From Achromobacter dolens (GTDB taxonomy: Bacteria > Pseudomonadota > Gammaproteobacteria > Burkholderiales > Burkholderiaceae_B), in assembly GCF_902859745.1 (NCBI RefSeq), contig NZ_CADIJW010000010.1, positions 1 through 64,000 of the forward strand: 64,000 nt of DNA, written 5' to 3'. Shown in pieces: positions 36,421-48,721 of the stretch; the stretch's first letter is position 1; the number at the start of each line of letters is the position of its first letter. The translations under genes and the position numbers were made by a program. The notes beneath the pieces are model-generated. The model did not search any database, had not been told where the DNA came from, and worked only from the letters and a program-made list of their open reading frames with translations.

Positions 36421-37029
36421 TCAAAGCATCTTGTCTCGCGCCTGCTCTGCCCTCGACGCACCTATCGCCGTCTCCACGTTCCTGGCCTCCTCTGGAGGAG
36501 GCAGCACCGCCGGGAACCCGAGCGATTGAATCCAGAGCTCACGGGCCCACCCCTTCGTGTGATAGAGATGGTGGTCTTCATCTTTTTCCACCGCGTCATA
36601 AGCGCGCTGCAGCACTTTCGCCTGCGGCCCGGACAGCTTTTCCGCCACCAGGCCAATCAGCTCCCAGTTTTGGTGGTCCTTGGTCTCGGCGAGCACGACG
36701 CACTCCGCCGCCACCAGTTGAGCCGCCTCAGGATTTCCCTGCGACTTCGCCAATTCGATCGCAACAACAAGGCTCTCGCCATGGTGCTTGACCACAGCGC
36801 GGCTGGGCACCGCCGCGTTCGGGTCAAGGTTGAGCTCCTCGAATACGGTCAGCAACACGCGCTGGTGCGTCTTCGTTTCGTCTAAATACCCCTGCCACTC
36901 CTCGCGCAGGTCGTCGTTGACCGCACATTCGAGCGCCGCCTTGTAAACAAGCTCTCCGCCCAGTTCAGTTTCAAGCGCTTGGTACAGAAGGTCGTGGATT
37001 TGCTCGAGGTTGCCAGCTTTCTTCGCCAT
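36421..37029 (-). CDS. Ferritin-like domain protein
   Basis: 202 residues, nearly all helical. Repeated Glu/His signatures (LETELGGELVYKAALE, ETKTHQRV, ETKDHQNWEL, VEKDEDHHLYH) suggest a four-helix ferritin-like bundle with a possible di-metal site. Function unknown; such proteins are often stress-induced. ATG at 37029 with GGGAGGG five bases upstream, a strong ribosome-binding site. Divergent from the next two genes across 282 bp. Confidence 0.7.
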   Translation of the reverse strand: MAKKAGNLEQIHDLLYQALETELGGELVYKAALECAVNDDLREEWQGYLDETKTHQRVLLTVFEELNLDPNAAVPSRAVVKHHGESLVVAIELAKSQGNPEAAQLVAAECVVLAETKDHQNWELIGLVAEKLSGPQAKVLQRAYDAVEKDEDHHLYHTKGWARELWIQSLGFPAVLPPPEEARNVETAIGASRAEQARDKML

Positions 37030-37311
37030 ATTGCCCTCCCGGGGGTGACGTCCATTGGGACCACCTGTGGAGCAAGTTCCGTTCCTGCCGAGCCCCTTCC
37101 GCTGACGGCTACCGCACTACATCAGTCGGCCGATTGGGCCAGGATTGCGAACGTGTTAATTATTGGAACCGTCCAGCGGCCACAGAGCCGGACGTGCAAA
37201 CCCACCCTGGTCCCTGGACTGTCACTCCTGGAGAAGCCATATGGCCGCCGGCAGAATTCGGATGGGCATGCCGCTTGCCGATGATGCCACGAGCTATCAA
37301 CGGAGACAGCC

Positions 37312-37593
37312 ATGGACCAATCACCCAACCGCGACCCGCGCAAGCCGGTTCAACCCGCCCCCGAACCCAGCGACGAAGACCAAGTCGATATTGCATCCGA
37401 TGTACAACGAGGATTGGAGAAAGCGAATAGCAAATCCGAAAGCGATCGGCAAACCCCTCCCGATGGCCATAAGGCTACCGAGTTCGATGGATCGCCGAAC
37501 CCGCGCGCAGATGAGGGCGCCCGGGTATTCAAACCCGCCGATGACACGCCCGCCGTGATGCCCAAACGCCAAGGGCCAAAGAACCCGGAGTAG
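37312..37593 (+). CDS. Small hydrophilic protein, likely disordered
   Basis: 93 residues rich in Pro, Asp, Glu, Lys and Asn (DQSPNRDPRKPVQPAPEPSD, ATEFDGSPNPRADEGARV) with no hydrophobic segment. Family not recognised. ATG at 37312 with GGAGA six bases upstream. Its stop lies 3 nt from the next start, so it is cotranscribed with the DUF2243 gene. Confidence 0.6.
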   Translation: MDQSPNRDPRKPVQPAPEPSDEDQVDIASDVQRGLEKANSKSESDRQTPPDGHKATEFDGSPNPRADEGARVFKPADDTPAVMPKRQGPKNPE

Positions 37594-37596
37594 GAC

Positions 37597-38439
37597 ATGC
37601 CTATTCCCGCCACTACTTTGTCAACTTCCGACCGCCGAATGCGACGTGCGGGCGGCCTCCTCGGCTTTGCAATGGGCGGCTTCTTCGACGGCATCCTGCT
37701 GCATCAGATATTGCAATGGCACCACCTTTTGTCGGCTGTCCGTACCGGAGTCTTCGGGGACCTACGGGTTCAGGTTGCGGCCGACGGGTTCTTTCATGCT
37801 CTGATGTACGTCATTGCCGCGGCCGGCTTGTGGACGCTCTATCATGCGCGCGCCAACACACCAGTGGCGTCGATGCGGCCGCTCTGGCCGACGTTCTGGA
37901 TGGGCTTCGGAGGCTGGCATATTGTCGACGCGCTGTTCTCGCATTGGATCACCGGCATTCACCGAATTCGGATGGATTCGGATATGCCCCTGTTCTGGGA
38001 CCTGACCTGGTTGGCGGTGTTCGGATTGATACCGTTTATCCTGGGCTGGCGCAGCCGTTCTGCGGGGGGAAGCCCGCCGCAACGCGGACAACACGCGTCG
38101 ATACGATTGCTGCTTGTTGCACTGGTCGGGGCTGCGGCGGCGAACCTGTTTCCGCCACGTGGCGATAACGACACAACTGTCGTGGCACTGATGCCGAACG
38201 CGTCAGCCGCCAGACTATTGCTGGCCCTGAACGGTACGCAGGCCCGTATTCTCTGGGCTGACACGGCCGGCGGCGTATGGGTGATGAAGGGCCTTTCAAT
38301 GCGCCAGGGCCTCGCGCTGTACCGTTCCGGCGCGCTCTTCGTCAGCGGCACGGCCTCGCCGGCAGGTTGTGCCGCGTGGGTGCGGTCAACGCAGGAAGCG
38401 CCAACCCGACCGGCAACCGCTTTCACGGAACCGACATGA
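37597..38439 (+). CDS. DUF2243 membrane protein with an extra C-terminal domain
   Basis: 280 residues. The first 155 are DUF2243 (GGFFDGILLHQILQWHHLL, FWMGFGGWHIVDALFSHWIT, WDLTWLAVFGLIPFILGW), four helices with conserved His and Trp. After a fifth helix (RLLLVALVGAAAANLF) residues about 190-270 form a further domain (ARILWADTAGGVWVMKGL, YRSGALFVSGTASPAGCAAW), probably outside the membrane. DUF2243 alone is usually near 150-160 residues, so this is a fusion or long form. Function unknown. GGAG upstream lies in the end of the preceding gene. Confidence 0.75.
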   Translation: MPIPATTLSTSDRRMRRAGGLLGFAMGGFFDGILLHQILQWHHLLSAVRTGVFGDLRVQVAADGFFHALMYVIAAAGLWTLYHARANTPVASMRPLWPTFWMGFGGWHIVDALFSHWITGIHRIRMDSDMPLFWDLTWLAVFGLIPFILGWRSRSAGGSPPQRGQHASIRLLLVALVGAAAANLFPPRGDNDTTVVALMPNASAARLLLALNGTQARILWADTAGGVWVMKGLSMRQGLALYRSGALFVSGTASPAGCAAWVRSTQEAPTRPATAFTEPT

Positions 38440-38451
38440 CCTTGCGCCGAT

Positions 38452-38483
38452 TTGCGGAAAAGACCCGGGATTGCGGAAAAGAC
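38452..38483. repeat. Short direct repeat TTGCGGAAAAGAC
   Basis: The 13-mer TTGCGGAAAAGAC occurs at 38452-38464 and 38471-38483, 19 bp apart, just before the tRNA terminator. It may be a local duplication. Confidence 0.6.
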
Positions 38484-38485
38484 AA

Positions 38486-38511
38486 CGGGTCTTGGATTGC
38501 TCCAAGACCCG
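38486..38511 (-). terminator. Terminator of rpoD-tRNA-Ile
   Basis: Perfect 10-bp arms CGGGTCTTGG/CCAAGACCCG (38486-38495, 38502-38511) with a 6-nt loop. On the minus strand it is followed by TTGTCTTTTCC. It lies 10 nt after the tRNA 3' end. Confidence 0.85.
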
Positions 38512-38521
38512 CATGTTTCTT

Positions 38522-38600
<79 letters not shown>

Positions 38601-38607
38601 AGGAAAC

Positions 38608-40875
<2,268 letters not shown>

Positions 40876-41593
40876 AGTCGCTTCCGTGGTCGTCGCAACC
40901 CGTTCGGGCATGTGCACCGCATGAAACCGCTGCCGGGCAAAGGCCCATCGCGGCATCCATGCGGGTAAAACTGGTGAATCGGCGGAACCCCTGCGGCTGC
41001 GTTGTTCGCGGCACAAGCTCTTGCGAGCCCGCTTGGCGTCATTGCGGTCCGTGACCGGCTGAACGCCTGGCGTGCATGGTTTCATCCAGCCGCGGACTCC
41101 CGGCATCGAGGGGGGCTGTCTGCCTATAAATAGGCGTTGCTTGCCTGGCGGGCCTTGCCCTTGGCAGCTAGATAGACACAGCACCCAAACCTCAGACGCG
41201 ACGCGAAGATAACCGCCGCCGAACTGCGTGATTCACCACTCAGCTATAGTAATTAACTATGTAACAAATTTGATGCGCACGTCCGCTTTTTTTCGCGCTG
41301 GCGCTTGGGGCTCATCCACCCCAGACCGACCCGTTCAACCGGTATCCGCCTTGCCCGCCAGCCCGGCATCGCTTCAGCCGACCTGCCCATCAAACCCTAA
41401 AACTATTAGATTCCAGCAACGGAAATAGATTCCGTCCGCCGTTCTTTTTCCTGCCGCTTGCGCAGTCGTTTTCGCACAACCGTGCCCCAACACTGGCGCG
41501 ATAGCGAAGATTCATCGCAATACAGCCAACAACTACAGCCACACAACGGTTTGCGGCAATGCCGCGGCGGGAAAACCCTTGATTTTACCGCAT
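40876..41593 (-). promoter_or_regulatory. Long dnaG-rpoD intergenic region
   Basis: 718 bp without a credible gene, expected to hold rpoD's own promoters. The AT-rich part (41240-41275) contains ATAGT-AATTA-ACTAT (41245-41259), an inverted repeat that on the minus strand gives TACTAT/TATAGC-type -10 hexamers; no strong -35 could be fixed. A weak GCGGC/GCCGC hairpin follows dnaG at about 41556-41570. The part close to rpoD is GC-rich with no open frame supported by composition. Confidence 0.4.
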
Positions 41594-43660
41594 TTAGCGT
41601 ATGCCGGCACCTTTGAGCACCAGCATCCGACTCGACAGCTCCAGGTAGCGCTTGCGCGCCTCCTCGGTCGCCAGGCCGGCCGCGGCCAGCTTGGCCATTT
41701 CCGCCTTCGCCGAATCGAATTCGATGCGCCGCAGCGCATCGTCCCATTCGGTTTGCGGATCCGGCAGATCTTCCTGGGACAAAATGTCGACCCGCAGCCC
41801 CTTGAGCACCGTGGCGAGATCCGAGTCCGGCTCGGCCGCTTCCAGCAAGGCGCCCACATGGCGGGCGCCGCTGGATTGGGCCAGCATGATCAGATCCCTT
41901 ACCAATCCTAGATGGGGGCCGTGGTCGATGACTTCAAGCTGCTGGTCGCCCATGGAGTCGACCAGTTCCGGATGGGCCAGCAACAGACTCAACAGCCGCT
42001 TGGCCAGGGACGGCATGGTGCGGCGCCCTTCGAAGCCGCCGACGTCATCGCGCTTGCCCTTCCAGTTGCCCTTGCCGCCCTTCCAGTCGCCTTTGCCCTT
42101 CCAGTCGCTCTTGCCCTTCCAATCGCCCTTGCCTTTCCAGTCCTGCTTGCCACCGCCGCCACTCCAGCCACCGCCTGATTCGCCGCCTGGCGACGAGAAT
42201 TGGCCATAGTCCACGTACTCGCCATCGTCGGCGGGAATGTCGTGAAAATCGTGGCCAGCGAAGTCGTAGCCGCCTTCGTGCGGCACGCTACCCTCTTGCG
42301 GCGCCGGTGCGCCGGCGTTGCCCGCCTCGCCCGCGGCCGGCTTGGCCGGCGCGCCGAACGGCTTGGCGGGTTGCTGCGCCAGCACCTGCGCCATTTCCTC
42401 CGGCGTCAGTTGCACCAGCTTGGCCATCTCGCGTTCGATCTGCACGCGCAGCGCACATTCCGGAATCGACGCCAGCAGGGGCTTGGCCTCATGCAGGCAA
42501 CTGGCGCGCCCTTCGGCTTCGTCCATGTTATGGCGCGAGGCCAGCTCGTCCAGCAGGAAGCGCGACAACGCCACCGCCTCGCCCAGGCAAGCACGGAACG
42601 CTTCGGCGCCCAGTTCGCGCACATACGAATCCGGGTCATGCTCGGTTGGCAGGAACAGGAAGCGGATGGCGATGTCGTCGCGCAGCACCGGCAGGCACGC
42701 CTGCAGCGCGCGCCACGCGGCCCGGCGGCCGGCGCCATCACCATCGAAGCTGAAGATCACCTTGTCGCTGGTGCGCAGCAGCTTCTTGACGTGATCCGGG
42801 GTGGTCGCGGTGCCTAGCGTGGCAACGGCATTGGCGATACCCTGCTGCGCCAGGCCGACCACATCCATATAGCCTTCGACCACGATGACCTGACCTTCCT
42901 GGCGGATCGCCTGACGCGCTTCCCACAGCCCGTACAGCTCCTGACCCTTGGAAAACAGCGGGGTTTCCGGCGAATTCAGGTACTTGGGCTCGCCCTTGCC
43001 GATGATGCGGCCGCCAAAGCCGATCAGGCTGCCGCGCGCATTGCGGATCGGGAACATGATCCGTTCGCGGAAGCGGTCGTAGCGCCGGCCGTCCTCGGAC
43101 TCGATGACCAGGCCCGACTCCACCAGGGTCGGATCCTCGTAATTCGGAAAAACCTGCGACAGCCCATGCCGGTCCGTGCCGGACCAGCCCAGGCCGAAAT
43201 GCGCGGCGATCTCGCCGGTCAGGCCACGTTGCTTCAGATAGCGGATCGCGGCGGGCGATGCGCGCAACTGCTTCAGGTAATGGGCTTGAGCGGCATCCAG
43301 CACCTGCGTATGGCGGGACTCCTCGGCCTTGCGGCGCGCGGTTTCCTGCTGCTGGCGGGGACTGCGATTTTCTTCGGGGACCGTCATTCCCGCCGAAGCC
43401 GCGAGCGTGCGCACGGCCTCGGGGAAACTGGCGCCCGTATGTTCCATCAGGAAGGTGATGGCACTGCCGTGGGCGCCGCAACCGAAGCAGTGATAGAACT
43501 GCTTGGTGGGGCTGACAGTGAACGACGGACTTTTTTCGTTATGAAAGGGGCACAGGCCAAGCAAGTTGGCCCCACCCTTTCGCAACTGCACGTATCGCCC
43601 GACAACATCGACAACGTCGACCCGGGCGAGTAGTTCCTGGATGAATGATTCTGGAATCAA
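41594..43660 (-). CDS. dnaG: DNA primase with a WKGK-repeat linker
   Basis: 688 residues; E. coli DnaG has 581. Zinc-binding CHC2 domain (Cys37, His40, Cys58, Cys61 in CPFHNEKSPSFT and FYHCFGCG), RNA-polymerase core with Toprim acids in VVEGYMDVVGL and SFDGDGAGRRAA, and the C-terminal DnaB-binding domain (about 545-688). The linker (about 430-540) is extended by a Gly/Pro/Asp-rich stretch and by hexapeptide repeats at residues 505-536. TTG start at 43660: MIPESFIQELLARVD is the conserved N terminus and no ATG precedes it. It lies 19 bp after rpsU. Confidence 0.96.
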   Translation of the reverse strand: MIPESFIQELLARVDVVDVVGRYVQLRKGGANLLGLCPFHNEKSPSFTVSPTKQFYHCFGCGAHGSAITFLMEHTGASFPEAVRTLAASAGMTVPEENRSPRQQQETARRKAEESRHTQVLDAAQAHYLKQLRASPAAIRYLKQRGLTGEIAAHFGLGWSGTDRHGLSQVFPNYEDPTLVESGLVIESEDGRRYDRFRERIMFPIRNARGSLIGFGGRIIGKGEPKYLNSPETPLFSKGQELYGLWEARQAIRQEGQVIVVEGYMDVVGLAQQGIANAVATLGTATTPDHVKKLLRTSDKVIFSFDGDGAGRRAAWRALQACLPVLRDDIAIRFLFLPTEHDPDSYVRELGAEAFRACLGEAVALSRFLLDELASRHNMDEAEGRASCLHEAKPLLASIPECALRVQIEREMAKLVQLTPEEMAQVLAQQPAKPFGAPAKPAAGEAGNAGAPAPQEGSVPHEGGYDFAGHDFHDIPADDGEYVDYGQFSSPGGESGGGWSGGGGKQDWKGKGDWKGKSDWKGKGDWKGGKGNWKGKRDDVGGFEGRRTMPSLAKRLLSLLLAHPELVDSMGDQQLEVIDHGPHLGLVRDLIMLAQSSGARHVGALLEAAEPDSDLATVLKGLRVDILSQEDLPDPQTEWDDALRRIEFDSAKAEMAKLAAAGLATEEARKRYLELSSRMLVLKGAGIR
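42053..42148 (-). repeat. Hexapeptide-coding tandem repeat inside dnaG
   Basis: Five consecutive units of roughly 18 bp encode DWKGKG, DWKGKS, DWKGKG, DWKGGKG and NWKGKR. Copies differ at synonymous positions (AAA/AAG, GAC/GAT), so the protein pattern is kept more tightly than the DNA. Confidence 0.95.
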
Positions 43661-43679
43661 TAGATTCGGGAATCAGAAA

Positions 43680-43892
43680 TCAATACAGGCGCGGGGGCAG
43701 TTGCTGGCTACGGATGCGCTTGTAGTGGCGCTTCACAGCGGCGGCGTGCTTGCGCTTGCGCTCGGCCGTGGGCTTCTCATAGAACTCGCGCGAACGCAGT
43801 TCGGTGAGCAAACCGGTCTTTTCGATGGTGCGCTTGAAGCGGCGCAGAGCGGCTTCAAACGGTTCGTTTTCCTTCAGTCGAACGATAGGCAT
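43680..43892 (-). CDS. rpsU: 30S ribosomal protein S21
   Basis: 70 residues, [20 protein letters not shown] to [15 protein letters not shown], the complete family sequence. ATG at 43892; the in-frame sequence upstream is not S21. No clear Shine-Dalgarno sequence. First gene of the macromolecular-synthesis operon. Confidence 0.97.
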   Translation of the reverse strand: MPIVRLKENEPFEAALRRFKRTIEKTGLLTELRSREFYEKPTAERKRKHAAAVKRHYKRIRSQQLPPRLY

Positions 43893-43907
43893 AAAGTGAT
43901 TGGCCTG

Positions 43908-43935
43908 CTTGTAGGGTAACAAAAGTTGATGACAA
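43908..43935 (-). promoter_or_regulatory. Candidate promoter of rpsU-dnaG-rpoD
   Basis: On the minus strand TTGTCA (43935-43930), 16 bp, TACAAG (43913-43908). The predicted start of transcription would leave only about 10 nt before the rpsU ATG, fitting the absence of a Shine-Dalgarno sequence. Confidence 0.4.
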
Positions 43936-44376
43936 ACCTGGCTTGCTTACCAGCAACGCCACGTGGTTCCGGACGGCGAACCGCCTGTACGCTCAGGCCG
44001 CAGACTATGCACGCGTCAATAGTAATCGCGCATGCTGTCCGGACCAAGAGTTCAAGAGCCCCGCGTACAGGATTCCCTGCCCGCCGACCTCTTTGCTTCC
44101 AGGCGCCAGCGCCAAGAGCCTTGCAGCGCTAAAGTCCTAAAATCGGCTGGCTCTAGGGCCGGCTGGCTGCTGACTGGCAAAAGTCTCCAGGGCCGGTTGC
44201 GTTACCCAAAGACTACCTAAAGAGTAACAAGCCAAGTTCGGTTTAGCGATAACCAGCGATTCTAGCATGGTCATGGCTATTTTGACTACCCGGGGAACCG
44301 TCTGGCGCCCTGCCCTCGCACGGTCGTGCCGCGCATCGGTGGCGGGGATCGCCAGACTATCCGTCCCCATATGATT
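43936..44376. other. Gap between phosphoribosyltransferase gene and rpsU
   Basis: 441 bp. I see no gene, tRNA or strong terminator; only a weak GGGGA/TCCCC stem near 44345-44370 and short GGCTGGCT and GGGCCGG repeats near 44140-44200. Confidence 0.4.
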
Positions 44377-44919
44377 TCAGCCCTTGGAACCCTTGCGGAT
44401 CCAGGCTTCCAGCTGGTGCGGACGCAGGCTGTCGTAATCCTCGAACGGCTGATGGATCCAGGGGTTGGTCGGCAGCTTGTCGACGTAATAGTCGGGCTGC
44501 GCCTGGGAGTGCCCCTTCCACCACAGCACGGCGCTGCGCAATTCGGTGATGTCGGCGAACTGGCTCTTGAGGTGGTCGTACACCTTCATGAACGTCTTGC
44601 CGGTATCCACCATGTCGTCCACCAGCAACACCCGCCCGGACAGCGTGCCGCGCGTGATGGTGATGAACTGCGCGATATCCATGTCGCCCTGTTTGGTGCC
44701 CGCGGCCTCGCGGTAGCTGCTGGTCGCCAGAATGCCCAACGGCACATCAAAAATACGGGACATGACGTCGCCCACGCGCATACCGCCACGCGCCAGGCAC
44801 AGAATCTTGTCGAACTCCCAGCCGGACTGATGCACCTGCAAGGCCAGGCGCTCGATCAAGCGGTTGTAGTCGTCCCACGTCACCCACAGATGGCTATCGT
44901 CACTGGTTGGCGCGCTCAT
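44377..44919 (-). CDS. Phosphoribosyltransferase (purine type)
   Basis: 180 residues with the type I PRTase fold: PRPP loop VLLVDDMVDTGKT, N-terminal WDDYNRLIERLALQV, and CLARGGMRVGDVMSRIFDVP. Resembles Gpt/Hpt-like enzymes that salvage hypoxanthine, guanine or xanthine; the substrate is not fixed by sequence. The ATG at 44919 was chosen; a TTG two codons upstream sits nearer AGGAG. It follows purA beyond a strong terminator, fitting a purine role. Confidence 0.82.
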   Translation of the reverse strand: MSAPTSDDSHLWVTWDDYNRLIERLALQVHQSGWEFDKILCLARGGMRVGDVMSRIFDVPLGILATSSYREAAGTKQGDMDIAQFITITRGTLSGRVLLVDDMVDTGKTFMKVYDHLKSQFADITELRSAVLWWKGHSQAQPDYYVDKLPTNPWIHQPFEDYDSLRPHQLEAWIRKGSKG

Positions 44920-44938
44920 AGGCAAGGATCTCCTGCGT

Positions 44939-44983
44939 GAAAATACGAAAAGGCCGCCGCCGGTATGAGCCGGCGGCGGCCTT
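44939..44983 (-). terminator. Intrinsic terminator after purA
   Basis: Perfect 14-bp arms (44950-44963, 44970-44983; AAGGCCGCCGCCGG/CCGGCGGCGGCCTT) with a 6-nt loop, followed on the minus strand by TTTTCGTATTTTC. Confidence 0.9.
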
Positions 44984-45001
44984 GCGAATAATAACCCGAT
45001 G

Positions 45002-46369
<1,368 letters not shown>

Positions 46370-46373
46370 TTAG

Positions 46374-47531
46374 TCACAGCGTTCTGACCGTCCAGGCGCC
46401 ATCCAGCAGCGCCAGCTCGCGATCGCAAACGAATTCGTCCTGATCCTGCTCGTGACCGGGCAATACCTGAACGACGATTTCCCCTGACCGGCGCAGACGG
46501 CGGACCGCCTCGACCAGGGCGGGGGCTTGCCCCCAGGGCGCGCGAACCGCACGCGCCCGTTCCGCCGGCGGCAAACCCGCCGCCAGCTTGCGTAAATCCA
46601 GACTGAAGCCAGTGGCCGGACGGGCGCGCCCGAACGCCAGGCTGACGTCGTCATAGCGGCCGCCGCGCACCAGCGCGTCGCGCCAGCCTTCGGCATACAG
46701 CGCGAACTTGACGCCGGAGTGGTAGCCGTAGCCGTCCACGTCCGCGAGATCGACACCGAAATCGACGTTCGGCTGGCCGTCCACCAGCACCTGCAGCGCA
46801 TCCAGTGCGGCGACGACGCCCGGCAGCAGCGGCAGGTCGTGGCGGGCCCGCTTCAGCACCTCGGGACCGCCATAAAGCTTGGGCAGCAACTGCAACGCCT
46901 TCAACGTTTCAGCGCGCATGCCGGGGGTGCGGGCGGCCAGTTCGGTCAGGCCCGGCACGTCTTTCTCGCGCATCAGGCGGATGACGTCCTGCGAGACCGC
47001 GGCAGCGGCCGGATCGGCTTCGACGATGCCGCGCAGCACGCCCGGATGGCACAACACCAGGCGCGGATTGCGCACGCCGGCAATGGCCACCGTTTCCAGC
47101 ACTAGCTGGATGATTTCGAGGTCGGCCTCGAAACCGGCATGACCGTAGATTTCGGCGCCGATCTGCAGCAGCTCGCGGCTGGACAGCAGGTCCGCCGGGC
47201 GGGCATGCAGCACGTTGCCGCAGTAGCACAGGCGGGTCACGCCAGCGCGGTTCAACAAGTGCGCGTCGATGCGCGTGACCTGGGGCGTCATGTCGGCGCG
47301 AACGCCCAGCGTGCGGCCCGACAATTGATCCACCAGCTTGCAGGTACGCAGATCCAGATCGCTGCCGGTGCCGGACAGCAATGAATCAATGTATTCGACC
47401 AGCGGCGGCGCGACCAGCTCGAAACCGTAAGTGCGGTACAGATCGAGAAGTTCGCGGCGCACTTCCTCGATGCGCCGGGCCTCTGCCGGAAGTACGTCGG
47501 CAAGGCTCTCGGGCAGCAACCAGTTACCCAT
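46374..47531 (-). CDS. hisZ: ATP phosphoribosyltransferase regulatory subunit
   Basis: 385 residues of HisRS-like fold without synthetase activity. It activates the short-form HisG in the first histidine step. N-terminal [40 protein letters not shown] (motif 2-like with changes), [23 protein letters not shown] at 47531. The 5' leader carries a terminator-like hairpin (see 47581-47650). hisG is not in this window. Confidence 0.95.
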   Translation of the reverse strand: MGNWLLPESLADVLPAEARRIEEVRRELLDLYRTYGFELVAPPLVEYIDSLLSGTGSDLDLRTCKLVDQLSGRTLGVRADMTPQVTRIDAHLLNRAGVTRLCYCGNVLHARPADLLSSRELLQIGAEIYGHAGFEADLEIIQLVLETVAIAGVRNPRLVLCHPGVLRGIVEADPAAAAVSQDVIRLMREKDVPGLTELAARTPGMRAETLKALQLLPKLYGGPEVLKRARHDLPLLPGVVAALDALQVLVDGQPNVDFGVDLADVDGYGYHSGVKFALYAEGWRDALVRGGRYDDVSLAFGRARPATGFSLDLRKLAAGLPPAERARAVRAPWGQAPALVEAVRRLRRSGEIVVQVLPGHEQDQDEFVCDRELALLDGAWTVRTL

Positions 47532-47580
47532 GAATGTTTACCTGAATAACGCCTAGAGATGCGTGGGCGTCGCCCAAACG

Positions 47581-47650
47581 AAAAAGCGGCTGAGGGGGCG
47601 TAAGCCCGCTCAGCCGCTGCGGAATGTTTTCTAGCTTACGGGGTATTGTA
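47581..47650 (-). promoter_or_regulatory. Candidate promoter and attenuator-like leader of hisZ-purA
   Basis: A -10-like TACAAT lies at 47650-47645 (weak -35). About 20 nt after the predicted start a strong terminator hairpin follows: arms AGCGGCTGAG/CTCAGCCGCT (47618-47609, 47594-47585) plus inner GGG/CCC, then TTTTTCGTTT. The 5' CGTAAGC (47640-47634) is complementary to GCTTACG (47605-47599) in the terminator loop, allowing an alternative pairing. hisZ starts 50 nt downstream. Confidence 0.5.
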
Positions 47651-47745
47651 CATGGTTCAGGCGGCAGCGCCAGCCGGGAAAGCCAGCGGCGCAACACCGT
47701 CCCCGATTGCGGAGGCGGCCACCGGACCCTGCCTGGCACGCCAGG

Positions 47746-47776
47746 AAAAAGCCCCTTGGCGCAGGCCAAGGGGCTT
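47746..47776 (-). terminator. Intrinsic terminator after hflC
   Basis: 11-bp arms AAGCCCCTTGG/CCAAGGGGCTT (47749-47759, 47766-47776) followed on the minus strand by TTTTT; 24 bp past the hflC stop. Confidence 0.92.
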
Positions 47777-47800
47777 CGGGATACCGCAAGCGGTGCCGCC

Positions 47801-48703
47801 TTACTTGGCGGGCACGGTCACCGGCGCCAGCGCCTGGCCGGCGGGATCCTTCATGAACTGGAAGAAGCTGGAACTGGGGTCGACCACCAGCACGTCGCCC
47901 GGCTTCGAGAACGAAGCGCGATAGGCTTCCAGGCTCTTGTAGTACGTGTAGAACTGAGGGTTCTTGCCGTAGGCCTGCGAGTAGATCGCGGCGGCCGCGG
48001 CGTCACCCTCGCCCATGATCGTCTGGGCCTTGGCGTAGGCCTGGGCCACGATCACTTCGCGCTGGCGGTCGGCTTCGGCGCGGATCTTCTCGCCCTCGGC
48101 GGCGCCGATCGAGCGCAGCTCGTTGGCGACACGGGTACGTTCGGCTTCCATGCGGCGGTACACCGATTCCGAGATCTCGGGCGCGAACTCGATGCGGCGC
48201 AGGCGCACGTCGACGATCTGCACGCCCAACGGCTCGGCGCGCTTGGCGACGTTGGTCAGGATTTCGGCCATGATCTTGTCGCGCTCGGTCGAGACCACGT
48301 CACGCACCGTGCGCACGTTGACCGAGGCGTTGAGCGCGTCGCGGATCTGCGCTTGCAGGCGTTCCTGCGCGGCGCGTTCGTTGCCGCCGAAGGTCACGTA
48401 GTACAGGCGGGGATCCGCGATGCGCCACTTGACGTACGAGTCGATCAGCAGGTTCTTCTTTTCGGAAGTCTGGATGCGCTCGGCTTCGTTGGTTTCGATC
48501 GTCAGGATGCGCTTGTCCAGCGTCACCACGTTCTGGAATGGCGGCGGCGCCTTGAAGTACAGGCCGGGCTCGTTGATGACCTTGCGCACTTCACCCAGTG
48601 AGAACACCAGGGCGTAGTCGCGCTCGCGCACCACGAACACGCAGGAAGAAAGGGCGGCCAGCACGATGAGCAGGCCAACCAGGATGGGCATAAGACGTTG
48701 CAT
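47801..48703 (-). CDS. hflC: HflC, FtsH-protease modulator
   Basis: 300 residues. Signal anchor LMPILVGLLIVLAALSSCVFVV, then the SPFH/band-7 domain (REVRKVINEPGLYFKAP-like VRKVINEPGLYFKAPPPFQN, EIL..NVAKRAEPLGVQIVDV) and a helical RMEAERTRVANELRSIGAAE region. With HflK it forms a large periplasm-facing cage that controls FtsH. The ATG at 48703; a TTG at 48709 is nearer the GGAGG. Confidence 0.97.
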   Translation of the reverse strand: MQRLMPILVGLLIVLAALSSCVFVVRERDYALVFSLGEVRKVINEPGLYFKAPPPFQNVVTLDKRILTIETNEAERIQTSEKKNLLIDSYVKWRIADPRLYYVTFGGNERAAQERLQAQIRDALNASVNVRTVRDVVSTERDKIMAEILTNVAKRAEPLGVQIVDVRLRRIEFAPEISESVYRRMEAERTRVANELRSIGAAEGEKIRAEADRQREVIVAQAYAKAQTIMGEGDAAAAAIYSQAYGKNPQFYTYYKSLEAYRASFSKPGDVLVVDPSSSFFQFMKDPAGQALAPVTVPAK

Positions 48704-48721
48704 GATCAAGAATCCTCCGGG

